From Holacanthus passer (lineage: Eukaryota; Chordata; Actinopteri; Pomacanthidae): DNA of 64,000 bases. This document shows, one piece after another, positions 62,401 through 64,000 of the stretch (position 1 is the stretch's first letter; each line of letters begins with the position of its first letter). The notes beneath the pieces were generated by a model. It did not search any database, was not told where the DNA came from, and saw only the letters and a list, made by a program, of their open reading frames with translations. Both the position numbers and the translations under genes were made by a program. Location: NCBI GenBank assembly GCA_025331565.1, contig JAFREQ010000039.1, forward strand, positions 5,022,001 to 5,086,000. Reading direction: 5' to 3'.

Positions 62401-63043
62401 ATTTTTTTTAACCTCTCATCAACAATCAATAATATCCCATCAATAATCAATGAGCAGCAGCAGAGGGTGAAATGAAAAATGTCAATCCAGATGTGCAGCT
62501 ACTCTGTCTGTTCAGTCATGATAAAGAAATCCTCTCCCTGTCTTATACCTTCATCATACCTTCATCATACCTTCATCATACCTTTGCTCTGATATCTCTC
62601 ATCAGATTTAAATCCTTGTTAAAACACTGAAACAAAGACAAGCAGAACAAAATCTTCCTCTTCTATTCCAATTTCGAGTAGAAAAGAAAAGCTAAGCTAA
62701 GCTTTAAACTGGCAGATATTTTCCTTCTGTCCTCCTTCACATCAGCTTTGCCTGATCAATGTTCGATCGATGGATGAATTGATGAGTCAGTGAGCTGGAG
62801 GAGAGCAGGTGCACTCTCATACATCACTATAGCTTCTTTAGCTAATTAGAGCTGCTGCTGCTAACGCGGAAGTATTAGGATGAAAATGTTGATGAAATAG
62901 AAACGACAGACACTCTATTAGTGATACTATATGAGAGAAAGCTAATAGATGTCTTGGGTTTTACCTCTCCTCGGTGCCGGCTTGTCATCCTTAGTGGGAA
63001 TCCAGATCTTCTGGATCCGGTTCTGGGTCAGTTCTCGGGGCAT
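56446..63043 (-). CDS. pfkfb3: 6-phosphofructo-2-kinase/fructose-2,6-bisphosphatase 3 (whole coding span, spliced)
   Basis: Bifunctional cytosolic enzyme that makes and degrades fructose-2,6-bisphosphate, the activator of phosphofructokinase-1. The coding exons listed separately join in phase to 529 residues (human main form 520). Seen in the translation: N-terminus MPRELTQNRIQKIWIP; Walker A GLPARGKT at about 44-51; FDATNTTRERR at 126-136; LCRHGE with the phospho-accepting His at 256; catalytic Glu region GVCEEMTY at 329-336; second catalytic His in ICHQAV at 390; tail phosphosite RRNSVTPL with Ser463. Assignment to PFKFB3 rather than PFKFB1/2/4 rests on the N-terminus, SYQPLDPD, DEMPYLKCP, the RRNSVTPL..SPE..KKPRI tail and the alternative C-terminal exons. 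Oddities: no KEN box, no DSG box, and Cys304-Cys305 in the phosphatase pocket. Whether a second teleost pfkfb3 copy exists cannot be told from this window. Confidence 0.93.
56500..58195 (-). other. pfkfb3: pfkfb3 last intron (microexon to final exon)
   Basis: About 1.7 kb without recognisable exons. I looked for a further alternative tail exon like the one giving other mammalian isoforms and did not find one. It includes a short stretch of TTAGGG-like wording (about 57,355-57,395: GGTTAGGG, GGGTTAGGGTTGGG), too short to call a telomeric block. Confidence 0.6.
58196..58218 (-). CDS. pfkfb3: pfkfb3 alternative 23-nt microexon
   Basis: Between TTGCAG| and CT|GTAAGT lies exactly 23 nt encoding HWLGKVC plus two bases of Leu. 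Spliced between exon 13 and the last exon it shifts frame so the protein ends HWLGKVCLT, stopping at TGA 56,495-56,493. By my recollection the human 514-residue PFKFB3 isoform ends PLLGQACLT, made the same way, so length, frame and LGxxCLT are conserved. Skipping it gives the longer tail. No transcript evidence is available here. Confidence 0.78.
58533..58721 (-). CDS. pfkfb3: pfkfb3 coding exon 13 (regulatory tail)
   Basis: Encodes EVKRGPGTLIRRNSVTPL, TSPESNIKKPRIDDLDEA and a Ser/Pro/Leu-rich end finishing ALAGQ (residues 450-512). RRNS is the basophilic kinase site (AMPK/MK2-type) equivalent to Ser461 of human PFKFB3. The acceptor is CCGGCAG|G and the donor CAG|GTACGA at a codon boundary, from which alternative C-terminal exons splice. 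Reading through the donor would add only VRVS before a stop. Confidence 0.92.
58838..58965 (-). CDS. pfkfb3: pfkfb3 coding exon 12
   Basis: Encodes DEMPYLKCPLHTVLKLTP, VAYGCKVESIYLNVE and AVNTHRDRPE, ending the phosphatase core. DEMPYLKCP and the following EVKRG tail favour PFKFB3 over PFKFB4 (QLPYLKCP). The acceptor is TTCCAG|A and the donor GAG|GTAATG. Confidence 0.94.
59090..59219 (-). CDS. pfkfb3: pfkfb3 coding exon 11 (second catalytic His)
   Basis: Encodes SYQDLVQRVEPVIMELER, QENVLVICHQAVMRC and LLAYFLDKSA. ICHQAV carries the second active-site histidine (His390). The acceptor is ATTGCAG|T and the donor GCAG|GTGGGT. Confidence 0.94.
59304..59408 (-). CDS. pfkfb3: pfkfb3 coding exon 10
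   Basis: Encodes GVCEEMTYDEVKEKFPEEFA then LRDEDKFYYRYPAGE (residues 329-363). It includes the Glu-Glu of the histidine-phosphatase acid/base site and the YRYP substrate loop. The acceptor is TCTTAG|G and the donor GAG|GTACAC; both borders are phase 0. Confidence 0.94.
59499..59645 (-). CDS. pfkfb3: pfkfb3 coding exon 9
   Basis: Encodes FSAALARFVEEQQLKDLK, VWSSQLCCSIQTAEHLG, then VPYEQWKALNEIDA of the bisphosphatase domain. SQLCCSIQT is unusual: the family has SQLKRTIQT (PFKFB2), SQMKRTIQT (PFKFB4) or SQLKSTIQT (mammalian PFKFB3), by my recollection. The acceptor is CTGTAG|T and the donor GCT|GTGAGC. Confidence 0.94.
59760..59967 (-). CDS. pfkfb3: pfkfb3 coding exon 8 (kinase/phosphatase junction, catalytic His)
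   Basis: Largest internal exon (208 nt). It encodes DLSFIKVIDVGRRFLVNR, IQDHIQSKIVYYLMNIHVQP, RTIYLCRHGESTDNLEGR and LGGDAGLSPRGKQ. LCRHGE holds the histidine phosphorylated during fructose-2,6-bisphosphate hydrolysis. The mammalian PFKFB3 phosphodegron GGDSGLSS is GGDAGLSP here. The donor is CAG|GTACGA. Confidence 0.95.
60056..60180 (-). CDS. pfkfb3: pfkfb3 coding exon 7
   Basis: Encodes EVKVSCPDYQDCNKTDAM, then LDFQRRIECYKTSYQPLDPD and QHD, with the R codon split into the next exon. The SYQPLDPD block is characteristic of PFKFB3 (PFKFB4 reads SYESLDED). The acceptor is TGCGCAG|G and the donor ACAG|GTAAAT. Confidence 0.93.
60303..60359 (-). CDS. pfkfb3: pfkfb3 coding exon 6
   Basis: 57-nt exon encoding IFFIESLCDDPSVIASNIM (residues 150-168), the FIES-C-D strand and helix that close the kinase substrate pocket. 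The acceptor is TGTCCAG|A and the donor ATG|GTGAGT; both borders are phase 0. Confidence 0.93.
60446..60520 (-). CDS. pfkfb3: pfkfb3 coding exon 5 (Walker-B-like, lost KEN box)
   Basis: Encodes VFDATNTTRERRDMILQF then GTENGFK. The VFDATNTTRERR block is the catalytic/ATP-side motif of the kinase. Where mammalian PFKFB3 has the APC/C KEN degron (FAKENDFK) this protein reads FGTENGFK, so the Lys is Thr144. The donor is AAG|GTAAG. Confidence 0.93.
60627..60693 (-). CDS. pfkfb3: pfkfb3 coding exon 4
   Basis: Short 67-nt exon encoding QCALAALRDVKSYLKDEGG and then QVA of the 2-kinase domain. The acceptor is CTTTAG|G and the donor GCG|GTGAGT. It ends exactly on a codon. Confidence 0.92.
60789..60885 (-). 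CDS. pfkfb3: pfkfb3 coding exon 3
   Basis: Encodes VFNVGEYRREAVKNYSSYDF and FKPDNECAVKIRQ of the kinase domain, where the R(R)E and K residues contact fructose-6-phosphate in the family. The acceptor is TTGTAG|TC and the donor CA|GTAAGT. Joined to exon 4 it gives IRQQCALAAL, matching VRKQCALAAL of human. Confidence 0.92.
61017..61145 (-). CDS. pfkfb3: pfkfb3 coding exon 2 (Walker A)
   Basis: Carries the nucleotide-binding loop: VIVMVGLPARGKTYMSKK and then LTRYLNWIGMPTK. The acceptor is a tandem CAGCAG, so the exon can start at 61,145 or 61,142. Both keep frame and differ by a single Ala. The donor is AAAG|GTACGC. The segment before the beta strand (AAGAPHSVNPP) differs from mammals, as is usual for this variable linker. 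Confidence 0.93.
62030..62265 (+). repeat. Intronic direct repeat, copy 1
   Basis: Shares with copy 2 the blocks CAATGAGCAGCAGC, ATCCAGATGTGCAGCTACTC, CTTCATCATAC, TTGCTCTGAT, AGATTTAAATCC and ACAAAGACAAGCAG in the same order. This is a diverged direct duplication inside pfkfb3 intron 1. Confidence 0.8.
62435..62665 (+). repeat. Intronic direct repeat, copy 2 with 11-bp tandem expansion
   Basis: Same block order as copy 1 about 405 bp upstream. In this copy the CTTCATCATAC unit (11 bp) is present three times in tandem at about 62,550-62,582, against once in copy 1, so the expansion postdates the duplication. Confidence 0.8.
62965..63043 (-). CDS. pfkfb3: pfkfb3 coding exon 1 (start codon)
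   Basis: Encodes MPRELTQNRIQKIWIP and ten further residues. The ATG is at 63,043-63,041. It is chosen because the residues after it match the vertebrate PFKFB3 start (human MPLELTQSRVQKIWVP, from memory); the open frame continues upstream only into 5' UTR and CA-repeat translation. The donor reads AGAG|GTAAAA, leaving one base of codon 27. Confidence 0.93.
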
Positions 63044-63150
63044 TCCTGAGAGACCGAAGAGCCGCTTAGATCCCGGGCAGAGAAACGACAGAGCCGCCGC
63101 TGGTCGAAGCTGGATGTTCACGGTGTCCACTGAGCGCTGATCCGGGGCTA
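63044..63150 (-). other. pfkfb3: pfkfb3 5' UTR (inferred)
   Basis: CpG-rich sequence between the TATA-like box and the start codon. The exact transcription start is not visible; about 30 nt below the TATA-like box would put it near 63,150. No upstream ATG is seen on the minus strand closer than GATGTTC around 63,113-63,115, a possible short uORF. Confidence 0.45.
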
Positions 63151-63177
63151 ATCTGCCGGTCTGCGGCACACATCCGC

Positions 63178-63213
63178 TATTTAACCCCGCCCGCCCGACC
63201 GGGAAGCAACGTG
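63178..63213 (-). promoter_or_regulatory. pfkfb3: pfkfb3 core promoter: TATA-like box, GC boxes, ACGTG element
   Basis: Read on the minus strand towards the gene: an ACGTG/CACGT core (63,209-63,213; hypoxia-response core RCGTG on the plus strand), then GGGCGGGCGGGG (63,185-63,196; Sp1-type), then TTAAATA (63,178-63,184). A TGACG (CRE half-site) lies just upstream at 63,221-63,225. Order and spacing fit a TATA-containing inducible promoter. Mammalian PFKFB3 is a HIF-1 target, so the RCGTG core is plausible but unproven. Confidence 0.5.
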
Positions 63214-63230
63214 ACCGCGGTGACGAAACA

Positions 63231-63333
<103 letters not shown>

Positions 63334-63339
63334 ACAGAC

Positions 63340-64000
63340 ATGTTCGCGCCACTCATACACGCACAGACAGAGGCAGCCACAGCGCCTCCCCGTGGCCGAC
63401 TCGGGTCATTAAGAAGATCATTTTACATGTAGTTTATTATTCTTCTTCTTATTATTATTACTTGGTGTAATAATTCTTAAACATAAGTTATGATCTCTTT
63501 TTGATGTAGTCATTGTGTTTATTCATAATTTATTATAATTTATAAATGAATTATTGCTCTCTCTCTATTTTTATTGATTTTTTTTCTTTCAACAATGATG
63601 ATTGAACATTGATGATTTGCATTTGGCCTAAATATTATATATTATTTACCTTTTTAGCTTTATTGAGCTTTGACTGTCATTTCCTTGCCTCCCCTTCCTC
63701 TGTTGTATTTCTTGTGTTCAACAGTCATTTATGTGTTTCCTACATCGTTATCAACAGGCTCACACTGTTTTCTTGTGTTGTAATGTCACTGGTGAAACAC
63801 ATTTTAGTTTCTTCACCCTGAGATGAAGCCTGGAGGAAACATGCTGGGTCTCACATCGCCTCAGTGTGCTTCCTCATCCTGGGCTGCCCCATTGAGTCAC
63901 AATGAGTATGATCAGTCTGAATATATATATAGTGATTCGCAACAAACATCAAAAAGTCCACGCTGACCAAACGTTTTAAAATGAGTGCACAAAAGAGTTT
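63340..64000. other. Upstream flank of pfkfb3: nothing recognised
   Basis: After the CA tract the sequence is A/T-rich and unique to the end of the window. No second gene start or further promoter element is evident. Confidence 0.6.

Larger units (their letters stand above)
61146..62964 (-). other. pfkfb3: pfkfb3 intron 1
   Basis: 1.8-kb first intron, the largest within the exon 1-13 part of the gene (only the last intron pair is comparable). It holds a diverged direct duplication (about 62,030-62,265 and 62,435-62,665) but no coding signal. First introns often carry enhancers; nothing specific can be asserted. Confidence 0.8.
62960..63230. promoter_or_regulatory. CpG-rich island over pfkfb3 exon 1
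   Basis: CpG dinucleotides are dense over exon 1, the 5' UTR and the promoter (for example GCCGCCGC, CCGGGG, CCGCGGTGACG), in contrast to the CpG-poor flanks. This is consistent with the unmethylated promoter of an expressed gene. Confidence 0.6.

Overview
This window is vertebrate nuclear DNA, almost certainly from a spiny-rayed (percomorph-like) teleost fish. The evidence is short introns with GT..AG borders, long (CA)n/(GT)n microsatellites, and several interspersed repeats that I recognise as common in teleosts (the CAGTGGTGG-ended element, the 'AAAAAAGTTGGGAC' repeat, the 'TTGAGATATTTCAGTC' repeat, retroelement tails with AAGATAAAATAAGATA). No bacterial-style operons, CRISPR arrays, tRNA or rRNA genes were seen.

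One gene can be assembled with confidence: pfkfb3 (6-phosphofructo-2-kinase / fructose-2,6-bisphosphatase 3) on the minus strand, from a CpG-rich promoter near 63,150-63,230 down to a poly(A) signal at 55,050-55,055. I traced 13 constitutive coding exons, a 23-nt alternative microexon (58,196-58,218) and a final coding exon (56,446-56,499). All junctions keep phase and use GT..AG. The main form is 529 residues. Including the microexon gives a 521-residue form ending HWLGKVCLT, the counterpart of the human 514-residue isoform ending PLLGQACLT (human sequence from memory). The protein has an N-terminal 2-kinase half (Walker A GLPARGKT) and a C-terminal histidine-phosphatase half (LCRHGE and ICHQAV), followed by a regulatory tail with the RRNS phosphosite. 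It sets the level of fructose-2,6-bisphosphate, the allosteric activator of phosphofructokinase-1, and so controls glycolytic flux.

The remaining ~55 kb (1-55,030), downstream of pfkfb3, looks gene-free at the level I can judge. It holds microsatellites, decayed DNA transposons (including a clearly coding-derived hAT relic at 10,664-10,906), retroelement tails, fold-back elements, and some unique stretches that could be regulatory but cannot be proven without alignment. In mammals PFKFB3 is also followed by a long gene-poor interval before PRKCQ, so a desert here is not surprising.

Most interesting points: both proteasome degrons known for mammalian PFKFB3 (KEN box and DSG box) are absent; a Cys-Cys pair replaces the Lys-Ser that lowers bisphosphatase activity in mammalian PFKFB3; the microexon-driven alternative C-terminus is conserved; exon 2 has a tandem NAGNAG acceptor; and a (CA)47 tract lies about 50 bp upstream of the TATA-like box. 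I found no convincing wholly new biological system.
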